Below are positions 25,209 to 32,518 of a DNA stretch of 64,000 bases, in pieces. The DNA is from Vulgatibacter incomptus (lineage in GTDB: Bacteria; Myxococcota; Myxococcia; Myxococcales; Vulgatibacteraceae), in assembly GCF_001263175.1 (NCBI RefSeq), contig NZ_CP012332.1:180001-244000 (forward strand), read 5' to 3'. Numbering within the stretch: the first letter of the stretch is position 1; each line of letters opens with the position of its first letter. The notes below the pieces were generated by a model. It searched no databases. It was not told the DNA's origin and saw only the letters and a list, made by a program, of their open reading frames with translations. The position numbers were made by a program, and so were the translations under genes.

Positions 25209-25711
25209 AGTATCAGGCGACCCTGGCGAAGCAGAACCACGAGATCGACGTCGTGGACAAGGGTGACGGCGTCTACGAGGTGACGCTCGACGGACAGGTG
25301 CACGTGCTCGACGCCCTCGAGCTCTCGCACGGCGCCGTCAGCCTGATCGTCGATCACGCGTCCTACTCGGTGGAGTTCGAGGACACCGCCGACGGGAGCG
25401 TCAACGTCCTCGTCCGGGATCAGGTCTTCTCGGTCGACGTGCTCGACGAGCGGCGCCTGCGCATGCGCGCGGCCGGTGGGCGCTTCGCCGTCGAGGGGCC
25501 CCAGATGATCACGGCTCCGATGCCCGGCAAGGTGGTGAAGTACCTGGTCGCGGTCGGTGAAGAGGTGGCCGAGGGCCAGGGCCTCGTGGTGGTCGAGGCC
25601 ATGAAGATGGAGAACGAGCTCAAGAGCCCGAAGAGCGGCGTGGTGAAGGAGGTCTTCGCCAAGGAGGGTGCCTCCGTGGAGAGTGGCGCCAAGCTCGTCG
25701 TGGTGGAGTAG
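25205..25711 (+). CDS. Biotin carboxyl carrier protein (biotinyl domain)
   Basis: The 168-residue protein ends in a biotinyl domain: TAPMPGKVVKYLVAVGEEV, then VVEAMKMENELKSP with the biotin-accepting Lys between the two Met residues, and a final lobe GASVESGAKLVVVE. The first 90 residues resemble the N-terminal beta-rich domain found in carriers of acyl-CoA carboxylases. The GTG start overlaps the biotin carboxylase stop (GTGA). It carries carboxybiotin between the carboxylase and the carboxyltransferase. Confidence 0.92.
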   Translation: MKYQATLAKQNHEIDVVDKGDGVYEVTLDGQVHVLDALELSHGAVSLIVDHASYSVEFEDTADGSVNVLVRDQVFSVDVLDERRLRMRAAGGRFAVEGPQMITAPMPGKVVKYLVAVGEEVAEGQGLVVVEAMKMENELKSPKSGVVKEVFAKEGASVESGAKLVVVE

Positions 25712-25720
25712 GGGGGCGGG

Positions 25721-26986
25721 ATGTCGGGGCAGGAAGCGCGGATCCGGAGCCCCAAGGGGGCGCTTGAGGAGCTGGTTCCGGAAGGGGCGCTCGCCGGGGG
25801 CTCCGCCTTTCGGCTCTACTACCTGATCGGCACGGGGCGGGCCACGGGCAGGCTGGTGCTCCAGGAGCCGGCCGGCATCCTCTGGGAGCTCTGGTTTCGG
25901 CGAGGCGCTCCACTCCAGGTGAGGACCACCTCGCCGCTCCTCGGCCTCGGGCGCTACCTCGCGGCGCAGGGCGCGCTGGGGCCGGACGAGCTCGCGAGGG
26001 CCCAGGCGGTCGTCCAGCGCGATGGCGGGGAGCTGATCGACGTTCTCGGCCGGATGCCTGGTGTCGAGCCGATGGAGATCTTCCGCCACCTGGCCGGGTA
26101 CGGCCGCGCGCTCCTCGTCCGCGCCCTCGCGCTCGAGGCCGGAGCGTTCCGGTGGGAGGATCAGGCGCCAGCGCCACCCGGCGCCGCGCCCCTTGGGGAG
26201 ACCTGGCCGCTGCTCTGTGAGGCGGGGCGCAGGATCTCGCCGGACGCGGCCCGCCGCCTACTCGGCGACAGGCTCGAGCGCCCAGTCATGAGGAGCGGCG
26301 ACGGCCGCATGCAGCTGGAGGAGCTGGGCGTCAACGCCCAGGAGGCACGGATCGCTGCCTCCTTCGACGGCGTCCGCTCCCTCGCCGGGCTCGCGCGGGC
26401 CTCGCCGGAGGAGTCCGACCGGATCGCTCGGCTGGGTTACTTCCTCGGGGCGCTCGGCTTCGCGTCCTTCTCCGGCGCCGAAGCGGCGCGGGAGCCGACG
26501 CGCACGGCGTCCCCCTCTCTCGACGACCAGCCCGCCTACGAGTTCACGCCCGGCCCCGCCTCGCCCATCGCGCAGCGCCGGCCGATCGCGGCGGGGAGGC
26601 CCGGACCTGCGCGGACGGCGGAGTCGACCCCTGGCCCCTTCCGGACGGCGGAGGCGACGCCCGGCCCGTTCCGGGCGGGAGGGATGACGCCCGGCCCCTC
26701 TCGGTCGGCGGGAATGACGCCAGGCCCCGGCCAGGCTGCGAGGAGCCCGACCCCTGGCCCACAGGCCGCGCCGCTCCCCAGGCCGCGCACCGACGCCGAG
26801 GTCTACGAGTTCCTGGAGACCCTGGACCGGAAGAACCACCTCGAGTTGCTCGGGTCTCGGCGCAGACGGCGCCGGCGGAGGTCAAGCAGGCCTACTTCCG
26901 CCTCGCGCGGGTCTTCCACCCCGACACGGCAGGGCCGAAGAACGAGGCGATCAGGCGGGCGAAGGAGCAGATCACCGCGTGCCTGA
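25721..26986 (+). CDS. DUF4388 protein, 5' part of a frameshifted DUF4388-J-domain-TPR gene
   Basis: In this frame the product is 421 residues. Residues of about 25-130 resemble DUF4388 (a PATAN-like domain of myxobacterial regulatory proteins). Residues of about 190-250 look like a small winged-helix-type module (DGVRSLAGLARAS). Residues of about 275-350 are a linker with six TPGP motifs. After residue 376 (HLELLG) the reading turns into an Arg-rich tail that is the wrong frame of a J domain. The natural protein should continue in the +2 frame from 26854, so a single base appears to be missing in the G run at 26852-26854. The gene begins 9 bp after the biotin carrier gene. The domain set implies a scaffold or co-chaperone of regulatory complexes; the exact role is unknown. 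Confidence 0.75.
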   Translation: MSGQEARIRSPKGALEELVPEGALAGGSAFRLYYLIGTGRATGRLVLQEPAGILWELWFRRGAPLQVRTTSPLLGLGRYLAAQGALGPDELARAQAVVQRDGGELIDVLGRMPGVEPMEIFRHLAGYGRALLVRALALEAGAFRWEDQAPAPPGAAPLGETWPLLCEAGRRISPDAARRLLGDRLERPVMRSGDGRMQLEELGVNAQEARIAASFDGVRSLAGLARASPEESDRIARLGYFLGALGFASFSGAEAAREPTRTASPSLDDQPAYEFTPGPASPIAQRRPIAAGRPGPARTAESTPGPFRTAEATPGPFRAGGMTPGPSRSAGMTPGPGQAARSPTPGPQAAPLPRPRTDAEVYEFLETLDRKNHLELLGSRRRRRRRRSSRPTSASRGSSTPTRQGRRTRRSGGRRSRSPRA

Positions 26987-27465
26987 ACGAGGCGTACGAC
27001 GTGCTCTGCAACGAGGCCAAGAAGGCCGCCTACCTCGGCGGGCTGGGGAAGGGCGCCGGTGCCAACCCGATCGACGTCGCGAGCCTGCTCGAGGCGGAGC
27101 GGATCTTCGCCGGGGCCGCCGCCCTGGTGCGGGCCCGACGCTTCAAGGAGGCCATCCCCGAGCTCGACAGGGCCATCGCCCTCAACGACGCGGAAGGGGA
27201 GTTCTTCGCCTGGCGGGCCTTCGCGCGATTCTCGTCGACGCCCGACAAGCGGCTGGTCGAGCGCCAGACCCAAGAGGAGCTGGAGCTCGCGATCCAGAAG
27301 AGCCCCAATTGCGTGGTCGCCTTCCTCTTTTCCGCGAGGGTCGCCACGGTTCTCGGTGACGTACCTGGCGCGATCAAGTACTACAAGCGCTGTCTCGCGC
27401 AGGAGCCGGACCACCTGGAAGCCAAGCGCGAGCTTCGTCTGCTGGAAACGAGGAACCTGAAGTGA
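26854..27465 (+). pseudogene. 3' part of the frameshifted gene: J domain and TPR
   Basis: From 26854 the alternative frame reads VSAQTAPAEVKQAYF, then FHPDTAG (HPD at 26917-26925, the Hsp70-stimulating motif) and helix IV, and then about 130 residues of TPR repeats (for example RARRFKEAIPELDRAIALN and GDVPGAIKYYKRCLAQEPDHLEAKREL). No start codon precedes the J domain in this frame; the first is a GTG at 27001, which would lose it. The sequence quality of the domain argues that this is the true continuation of the preceding gene. Whether the shift is a mutation or a sequencing error cannot be decided here. The stop overlaps the next gene (GTGA). Confidence 0.75.
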
Positions 27466-27944
27466 CCCTGGCTGGAAAAGATCGCCGTGCCCTGCGAGCC
27501 CTCGGGCACCACCTCGAGCCGGTGATCCAGCTCGGCCAGCGGGGGATCACCGCCGCCCTGGTCGAAGCGTCGAACGACGCGCTCGCGGACCACGAGCTGA
27601 TCAAGGTCAGGGTCCTGGAAGCCTGCCCGCTCGACCGCCACGAGGCCGCCGAGCAGCTCGCCCAGGAGACAGGCTCGGAGCTCGCGCAGGTCCTCGGGCG
27701 GACCTTCCTGCTCTACAAGCGGAACCCCGAGTCGCCGAAGATCGCGATCGGGACCCCGCCGAAGGCCGCGCTCCACGGTCACGTCGGAGGAGAGGGCGAC
27801 CGGCCCGCCGCCCGCAAGCCGAAGCGCGCCATCACGCAGGGCGCCGCCGACGAGGGCGCCCCGGGGCGCGCTGCCAAGAAGGAGCCCGCCGGGAAGCGGC
27901 GCTCCGGCACCGGCGCAGCGCTCCCGCCCCGCCGGCACCGCTGA
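27462..27944 (+). CDS. yhbY: YhbY/CRS1-domain RNA-binding protein with basic tail
   Basis: The protein has 160 residues. The first 96 form a YhbY/CRM domain (LRALGHHLEPVIQLGQRGIT, LADHELIKVRV, GRTFLLYKRN), a fold that binds rRNA and associates with pre-50S particles in E. coli. The remaining 65 residues are a Lys/Arg/Ala/Gly-rich extension absent from the enteric protein. The GTG start overlaps the preceding stop, so it is translated from the same transcript as the DUF4388/J-domain gene. Confidence 0.88.
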   Translation: MTLAGKDRRALRALGHHLEPVIQLGQRGITAALVEASNDALADHELIKVRVLEACPLDRHEAAEQLAQETGSELAQVLGRTFLLYKRNPESPKIAIGTPPKAALHGHVGGEGDRPAARKPKRAITQGAADEGAPGRAAKKEPAGKRRSGTGAALPPRRHR

Positions 27945-27972
27945 TCTCGGCAATCGATTCCGGTTGCAGCTT

Positions 27973-28001
27973 CGAACGGCGCGCATGAAACGCGCCGTTC
28001 G
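27973..28001. terminator. Hairpin between convergent genes
   Basis: A perfect 11-bp inverted repeat (CGAACGGCGCG / CGCGCCGTTCG) with a 7-nt loop lies between yhbY and the convergent lipoprotein gene. There is no T tract on either strand, so it may act as a bidirectional or weak terminator, or as a 3'-end stabiliser. Confidence 0.55.
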
Positions 28002-28013
28002 CTCGTTCCGCGC

Positions 28014-28832
28014 TTAGAACTCGATGGGGCCGGCGAGCTCCACCGGGATGTGCCCGATCGAGAGCTGGATCTGCCCGTCGATCAGGTACTGCATCCTCGC
28101 CCTGGAGCGGATGATCTGCTCCACCTGCGGGAAGTTCTCCTTGCTCAGGGTGAAGGGGATCTCGAGGTTGGCGGTCGCGCTCGGCGGGACACGCTGCTTG
28201 CGGCCGGCGGTGCCCTTCTCGACCAGCTTCGTCCCGTTGATGGCGAGGTCGAAGGCGAGACCGTTGAGCTGGAGCTCGAAGGGGTTCATGTTCTCGACGC
28301 GGAGGAAGAAGACCAGGCTGACCTCCTTGTCCTGGATGCTCGTCTCGACGTGCCACACCGACGCGTTCGGGACCCTGGGCGCGCGGACCATCGCCGCCCG
28401 CTGGAACTCGAAGATGTGGCCGTCGTCGGTGGTCACCGTGCCCTTGAACACGTAGGGCAGCGGCGCCTCCCGCTCCATCACATCGCCGAGATCGTCCTCG
28501 TCGGCGTAGGGCGCGGTGGCGGCGATCTCCACGGTGCCCCCCGCGGCCACGTCGGCGCCGAGCGAGACCTTGCCGGCGGCGAGGAGCTTCCTGCCGTCTC
28601 CGACGAAGAGCTCGTAGCGTGCCTCGCGCGCGGGGTGGGCCTGCGCCGGGTCGAGCTTCAGCGTCGCGGTCGAGGTGAAGGTGGTGAAGGACTGATCCGT
28701 CACCTCGATCTTCATGACCTCGGCCTTGCTGACGATGGGCTCGGGCGCCACCTGGGCGCCGGCGCATCCACCTGCGGCCAGAGCCGCGGCCGCCCCGGCG
28801 ATCGTTCCTCGGATTCGAAGTGCTCGATTCAT
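28014..28832 (-). CDS. LEA/WHy-domain lipoprotein
   Basis: The 272-residue precursor has a lipoprotein signal (lipobox AAGGC, Cys 23). Two LEA-14/water-stress-hypersensitive-response (WHy) beta-sandwich domains seem to follow (about 40-145 and 155-265). They can be recognised by alternating polar/hydrophobic strands and segments such as NMNPFELQLNGLAFDLAING. It should be anchored in the outer membrane or periplasm. The function of bacterial LEA2 proteins is not settled; desiccation protection is the usual proposal. It follows another lipoprotein gene on the same strand. Confidence 0.75.
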   Translation of the reverse strand: MNRALRIRGTIAGAAAALAAGGCAGAQVAPEPIVSKAEVMKIEVTDQSFTTFTSTATLKLDPAQAHPAREARYELFVGDGRKLLAAGKVSLGADVAAGGTVEIAATAPYADEDDLGDVMEREAPLPYVFKGTVTTDDGHIFEFQRAAMVRAPRVPNASVWHVETSIQDKEVSLVFFLRVENMNPFELQLNGLAFDLAINGTKLVEKGTAGRKQRVPPSATANLEIPFTLSKENFPQVEQIIRSRARMQYLIDGQIQLSIGHIPVELAGPIEF

Positions 28833-28851
28833 GGTCTCCCTCTCAGGGACT

Positions 28852-28867
28852 CAAGTGTTTTCACTTG
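28852..28867. promoter_or_regulatory. Small palindrome between two lipoprotein genes
   Basis: CAAGTG-TTTT-CACTTG is a perfect 6-bp inverted repeat 20 bp upstream of the LEA lipoprotein start. It could be an operator half-site pair or a weak intra-operon hairpin. No family can be assigned. Confidence 0.3.
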
Positions 28868-28901
28868 GAGCGTGTGAAGAGCGTGAAACTCGGCTCCGCT
28901 C

Positions 28902-29633
28902 TCAGAGGCCGCAGGCGTCTTTCGGATTGACGCTCGGGCAGTCCTTGAGCGTCCGGATCTTCTTCAGGGTCCAGGTGGAACGATTGGCGCTGTTGCCGAG
29001 CTCGAGCTTGACCACGCCGACCTTCGGCACGAACCAGCGGCTCTGCTCGTCCCACGGCGTGCCGAAGTAGTCGACCTTGATCGCGTCGAAGGTCTCCGTC
29101 TCACTGCCGGTGCGGGACGCCACCACCTGTTCCTTGGTGTAGATCACCGAGTAGTCCAGCTTCTCCGCCAGGTCTTCCTGCTCGACGCCGTTCTGGAACG
29201 CGTGCGCGTCGGTATCGGAGGTCCGGAACGCCTTCTGCATCGGCCAGCGGAAGAGCGGGAGGCCGGGCTCGAGGCGCCACTCGTCCTGGCCGCCCTCGCC
29301 GGAGAAGACCCGGTGCAGGAGGAGGTCGGGTTCGGTGGGATCCACGACGTAGCTGAGGATCGTCGTCCCGTTCTGGCGGTAGACGACCACGTTCATGTCC
29401 TTGTGGTCGGGCGAGTACTGATTGTTCACCCGCTCGACGGCGACGCCGAGCTTGAAGGCGCTGCCGGGCGACTCGTACTCGTAGCACTGGCAGGCCTCGA
29501 CCCCGAAGTAGGCGGCCGGATTCTCCATGTCGGGATCGCCCGTGCCCGGGCCGATCTGCTTCTTCGACTCGCTGCCACAGGACGAGAGCGCGAGGACGGC
29601 GATGGGGATGAGCGCGAGACGAGACTTCAACAT
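28902..29633 (-). CDS. Hypothetical lipoprotein
   Basis: I do not recognise this 243-residue protein. It begins with a lipoprotein signal peptide (lipobox ALSSC, Cys 19). Its mature part has a short Cys-containing stretch (ACQCYEYESPG) near residue 48 and ends with a second pair of Cys (DCPSVNPKDAC). The pattern of strands and the motif LDYSVIYTKEQVV suggest a soluble periplasmic beta-protein. The start at 29633 was chosen because the signal peptide begins there. It lies 69 bp before the LEA lipoprotein, probably in one operon. Confidence 0.78.
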   Translation of the reverse strand: MLKSRLALIPIAVLALSSCGSESKKQIGPGTGDPDMENPAAYFGVEACQCYEYESPGSAFKLGVAVERVNNQYSPDHKDMNVVVYRQNGTTILSYVVDPTEPDLLLHRVFSGEGGQDEWRLEPGLPLFRWPMQKAFRTSDTDAHAFQNGVEQEDLAEKLDYSVIYTKEQVVASRTGSETETFDAIKVDYFGTPWDEQSRWFVPKVGVVKLELGNSANRSTWTLKKIRTLKDCPSVNPKDACGL

Positions 29634-29813
29634 GCGGATTGCCTTCCTGTAGAGAGCCGCCGCCGGCTCGGAATCGAATGACCAGGGCGGGAAGGCGGCG
29701 AGCATAGCAAAGGCAGGAGCGCGCGCCCAGGTAGCGCGAGCGCGCAGATCTTCGCCTCGCTGGCCACTTGCAGAGTCGACGCGGCTTCGTGCGAACCGGT
29801 ACCATCGGTGACG

Positions 29814-30446
29814 ATGACGCGAACGGGCCGTCCCAACCTCGGCAAGACGATCAAGGCCGTGATGCGCGACGCGGCGCGGCGGCTGCCCGAATTCGCCCAT
29901 ATTGACGCATCGCGGATCCTGATCGTCGCGGGGGAGGCGAGGCGGGCCAGCCGGGCGACCGTGCGCCCCATGTGCTTCGCCGACTCCCGGACCCGATTCT
30001 CTCTGGACGGGAAGCGGGCCAAGCCGATCGTGCAGCTCCGCGGCACGCAGATGCTCTACGTGGTGGCGTTCCGGCCCAGGTTCTTCATGCGGTCCACGCC
30101 CGAGCAGCGGGTGGAGACGATCCTCCACGAGCTCTGGCACATGGCGCAGGAGTTCGACGGCACCCTCCATCGGGCCCGCCGCCACGCAGTCCTACCGGGG
30201 CAACGGTTCCACGACGTGTTCCAGCCGCTGGTCAAACGCTATCTGTCCGCGGTGCCCCCCAAGCTCCTGGCCGCCCTCGCGTTCCATGGAGAGGGGATCA
30301 TGCGCCATTGGCTCGAGAGGCCCGCGCCCTTCTTCCACGTGGACGGGCGGAACCCGTCCAAGCCGGCGCGGCGCCCGATCTTCACGGAGGCCCAGCTCTT
30401 CTACGGGCCGGTGAAGATGATCACCCCTGACGCTTGGCGGCACTGA
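29814..30446 (+). CDS. Putative zinc metallopeptidase-like protein (HELWH)
   Basis: The 210-residue cytosolic protein carries a zinc-binding HExxH motif in ILHELWHMAQEFDGTLH near residue 102. A possible third ligand is His 113 or one of the following HRARRH histidines. No signal peptide or membrane segment is visible. It resembles proteins annotated as putative metallopeptidase in other bacteria; substrates are unknown. I preferred the ATG at 29814 over a GTG two codons upstream. Its last 26 bp overlap the end of the convergent fumarase beta gene. Confidence 0.7.
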   Translation: MTRTGRPNLGKTIKAVMRDAARRLPEFAHIDASRILIVAGEARRASRATVRPMCFADSRTRFSLDGKRAKPIVQLRGTQMLYVVAFRPRFFMRSTPEQRVETILHELWHMAQEFDGTLHRARRHAVLPGQRFHDVFQPLVKRYLSAVPPKLLAALAFHGEGIMRHWLERPAPFFHVDGRNPSKPARRPIFTEAQLFYGPVKMITPDAWRH

Positions 30447-31047
30447 CCTTCGGCGCGGCCAGACCCTGCTCCATCAGCGCCTGCGCTGCGTCGCGGGACT
30501 GGGCGAACATCGTCTCGTGGAGCGAGCCGCCGTGGGAGTCCATGGTGATCACGCAGGGGAAGTCCTTCACCTCGATCGACCACATCGCCTCGGGGACGCC
30601 CAGCTCGTCGAGCATGTGGGCGCCGTGGACCTTCACCACCTTCTCGGCGAGGACCACGGCGAGACCGCCGATGGCGTGGAGGTAGACGCAGCCGTGCTTG
30701 CGCATGGCCTCGAGCGTCCGCGGACCCATGCCGCCCTTGCCGATGACGCCGCGGACCCCGTACTGCTCGATCACCTGGGCCTCGTAGGGCTCCTCACGGA
30801 TCGACGTCGTGGGGCCGGCCGCCACGAAGCGGTAGCCGCCGTCAGCGGTCCGGCTGACGACCGGGCCGCAGTGGTAGAGGAAGCGATCGCGAGCGAGGCG
30901 ATCGAACTCGGGGTCGAAGGCCTTCACCAGGTGCTTGTGTGCGGCGTCGCGGCCCAGGACCATGGGGCCGCTGATCTCCACCTCGTCCCCGATCCGCAGC
31001 TCGCGGATGGCCGACTCGGTGATGGGAAGCTCGATCTTCTTGGGCAT
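30421..31047 (-). CDS. Class I fumarate hydratase, beta (C-terminal) subunit
   Basis: The 208-residue protein is the C-terminal half of the [4Fe-4S] fumarase/tartrate dehydratase family (GDEVEISGPMVLGRDAAHK, FLYHCGPVV, AAGPTTSIREEPYE, GKGGMG). It catalyses fumarate-malate interconversion in the TCA cycle together with the alpha subunit encoded 16 bp upstream. Its C-terminus ends with a short basic AAPKVSAAKRQG. The L-tartrate dehydratase beta subunit (TtdB) is the closest alternative. Confidence 0.9.
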   Translation of the reverse strand: MPKKIELPITESAIRELRIGDEVEISGPMVLGRDAAHKHLVKAFDPEFDRLARDRFLYHCGPVVSRTADGGYRFVAAGPTTSIREEPYEAQVIEQYGVRGVIGKGGMGPRTLEAMRKHGCVYLHAIGGLAVVLAEKVVKVHGAHMLDELGVPEAMWSIEVKDFPCVITMDSHGGSLHETMFAQSRDAAQALMEQGLAAPKVSAAKRQG

Positions 31048-31063
31048 GGCCGTTCCGGGGGAT

Positions 31064-32323
31064 TCAGAGGATGGGAAGCTTGCGGCGGGTCGCGCGGCGG
31101 GAGGGGATCGCCACTGCCGGCTTCTTGCCAGTCGACTTGGGGGCGGCCTTCTTCGCGGCCGCCTTGGCAGCGGTCGTCGCGGGAGCCTTGGCCAAGGTCT
31201 TTCCGGCCGCCTTCGCGGGAGCCTTGGCCACGGTCTTTCCGGCCGCCTTCGCGGGAGCCTTGGCCACGGTCCTTCCGGCCGCCTTCGCGGGAGCCTTGGC
31301 CACGGTCTTTCCGGCCGCCTTCGCGGGAGCCTTGGCCACGGTCTTCCCGGCCGCCTTCGCAGGAGCCTTCGCCGCCGCCTTACCGCCCGCGACCTTCGCC
31401 GCGGTCGCCGCCGACGCGGCCTTGCGCTTCGGGACCGCCACCGCGAGGGGCCTTCCGTCGAGGTGGGCCTTCTGCCCCTTCACGACCAGCTCACCCTTCC
31501 GATACGCCCAGCACATGTAGCTGATCGAGACGAAGAAGCTCGCCGGCACCCGGTGCCGCGCGCCGATCTTCACCCCGAGGACGGTGGTCTTCCCGCCGAA
31601 GCCCATCGGGCCGATGTTGAGCCCCTGGAGCGAGCCGGTGAGCTCCTGCTCCAGCGCGGCGAGGGTGGCGTTCGGGTTCTCGTCGTAGAGCGGGCGGAAG
31701 AGCTGCTCCTTCGACTCGATGTAGCTCGTGACGCGATCGCCGCCGACGCCGACGCCCACCGTGCCCGGCGCGCAGCCATAGCCCTGGGCCTTCTGCACCG
31801 CGTCGATGATGCAGCGCCGGATCCCGTCGAGGTCGCGGCCGGCGCCGATGCTCTCGTCGGGCAGCGAGTACTGGCCGCCGACGTTCTCGCAGCCGCCGCC
31901 CTTCATCATCAGCCGCACCTGCACGCCCTTCTCCTTGCGGGCGTGGAAGTGGATGTACGGGGAGCCGTTGCCGACGTTGTCGCCGGAGTTCTGTCCCGTG
32001 ATCGAGTCCACCGCGTTGGGGCGCAGGTACGAGCGCTTGGTGGCCTCGCGGACCGCGTCGACGATCTCCTTCTCGAGGGCGTGGGCGGTGTGGTCCGGGC
32101 CGTAGTCCACGTAGAAGATCAGCGTGCCGGTGTCCTGGCAGATCGGCGCGCTCGCCTCGCGGGCGGCCTCCACGTTCTGGATCATCAGCTCGAACGTCGA
32201 CCACGCGCGCGAGCCTTCGGTCTCGAGGTCGCGCGCCCGGGCCAGGGCGTCGAGCACGTCCTCGGGCAGCCCGGAGGAGGTGTGGCGGATCAGCTCGAGA
32301 AGCTGGGGTCTGAGAGTTGCCAT
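31064..32323 (-). CDS. Class I fumarate hydratase, alpha subunit with Lys/Ala/Pro repeat tail
   Basis: Residues 1-298 are a normal class I fumarase alpha subunit, with the probable 4Fe-4S ligands C62 (ICQDTG), C145 (GGGCENVGG) and C184 (GYGCAPGTVG). Residues 299-419 form a highly basic low-complexity tail. It contains five copies of KAPAKAAGKTVA and ends AIPSRRATRRKLPIL, closely resembling histone H1 or bacterial HU-like tails. No such tail is part of the known enzyme family. The open frame is continuous and has a normal ATG. The gene is divergent from pfkA across a 195-bp gap. Confidence 0.92.
   Translation of the reverse strand: MATLRPQLLELIRHTSSGLPEDVLDALARARDLETEGSRAWSTFELMIQNVEAAREASAPICQDTGTLIFYVDYGPDHTAHALEKEIVDAVREATKRSYLRPNAVDSITGQNSGDNVGNGSPYIHFHARKEKGVQVRLMMKGGGCENVGGQYSLPDESIGAGRDLDGIRRCIIDAVQKAQGYGCAPGTVGVGVGGDRVTSYIESKEQLFRPLYDENPNATLAALEQELTGSLQGLNIGPMGFGGKTTVLGVKIGARHRVPASFFVSISYMCWAYRKGELVVKGQKAHLDGRPLAVAVPKRKAASAATAAKVAGGKAAAKAPAKAAGKTVAKAPAKAAGKTVAKAPAKAAGRTVAKAPAKAAGKTVAKAPAKAAGKTLAKAPATTAAKAAAKKAAPKSTGKKPAVAIPSRRATRRKLPIL
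31181..31360 (-). repeat. Five 36-bp in-frame repeats in the fumarase tail
   Basis: The unit beginning GGGAGCCTTGGCCA on the plus strand starts at 31181, 31217, 31253, 31289 and 31325. Copies differ by only one or two bases, and each encodes 12 residues (KAPAKAAGKTVA with one R and one L variant). A degenerate unit begins at 31361. The near identity points to recent slippage or unequal crossover, so copy number may vary between strains. Confidence 0.9.
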
Positions 32324-32518
32324 CGACGATCACTCGCAGCTTGGTGGGGGTCTCGACTCATACAACCCGAGTGGCCCTCGCATCAATCGAATCTCGAGGA
32401 ATCCAGGCCGAGCCTCCGTGCGCCCGCTTGCCTCGAACGCGATGCGGACTCCATGTTCCCGGAAGCGAACCCGCACGCCCGCGCCATCGGCGCGAGGCCT
32501 TCCGGAGAAGGGGGCCAA

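Noticed and set aside
26845-26860. Programmed -1 frameshift in the DUF4388-J gene
   Set aside because: The site reads CTC GGG TCT, which is not a slippery heptamer, and no stimulatory pseudoknot is obvious. A missing base is simpler.
31181-31360. 36-bp repeats as a CRISPR array
   Set aside because: The repeats are contiguous with no spacers, stay in frame and encode the fumarase tail; no cas genes are near.
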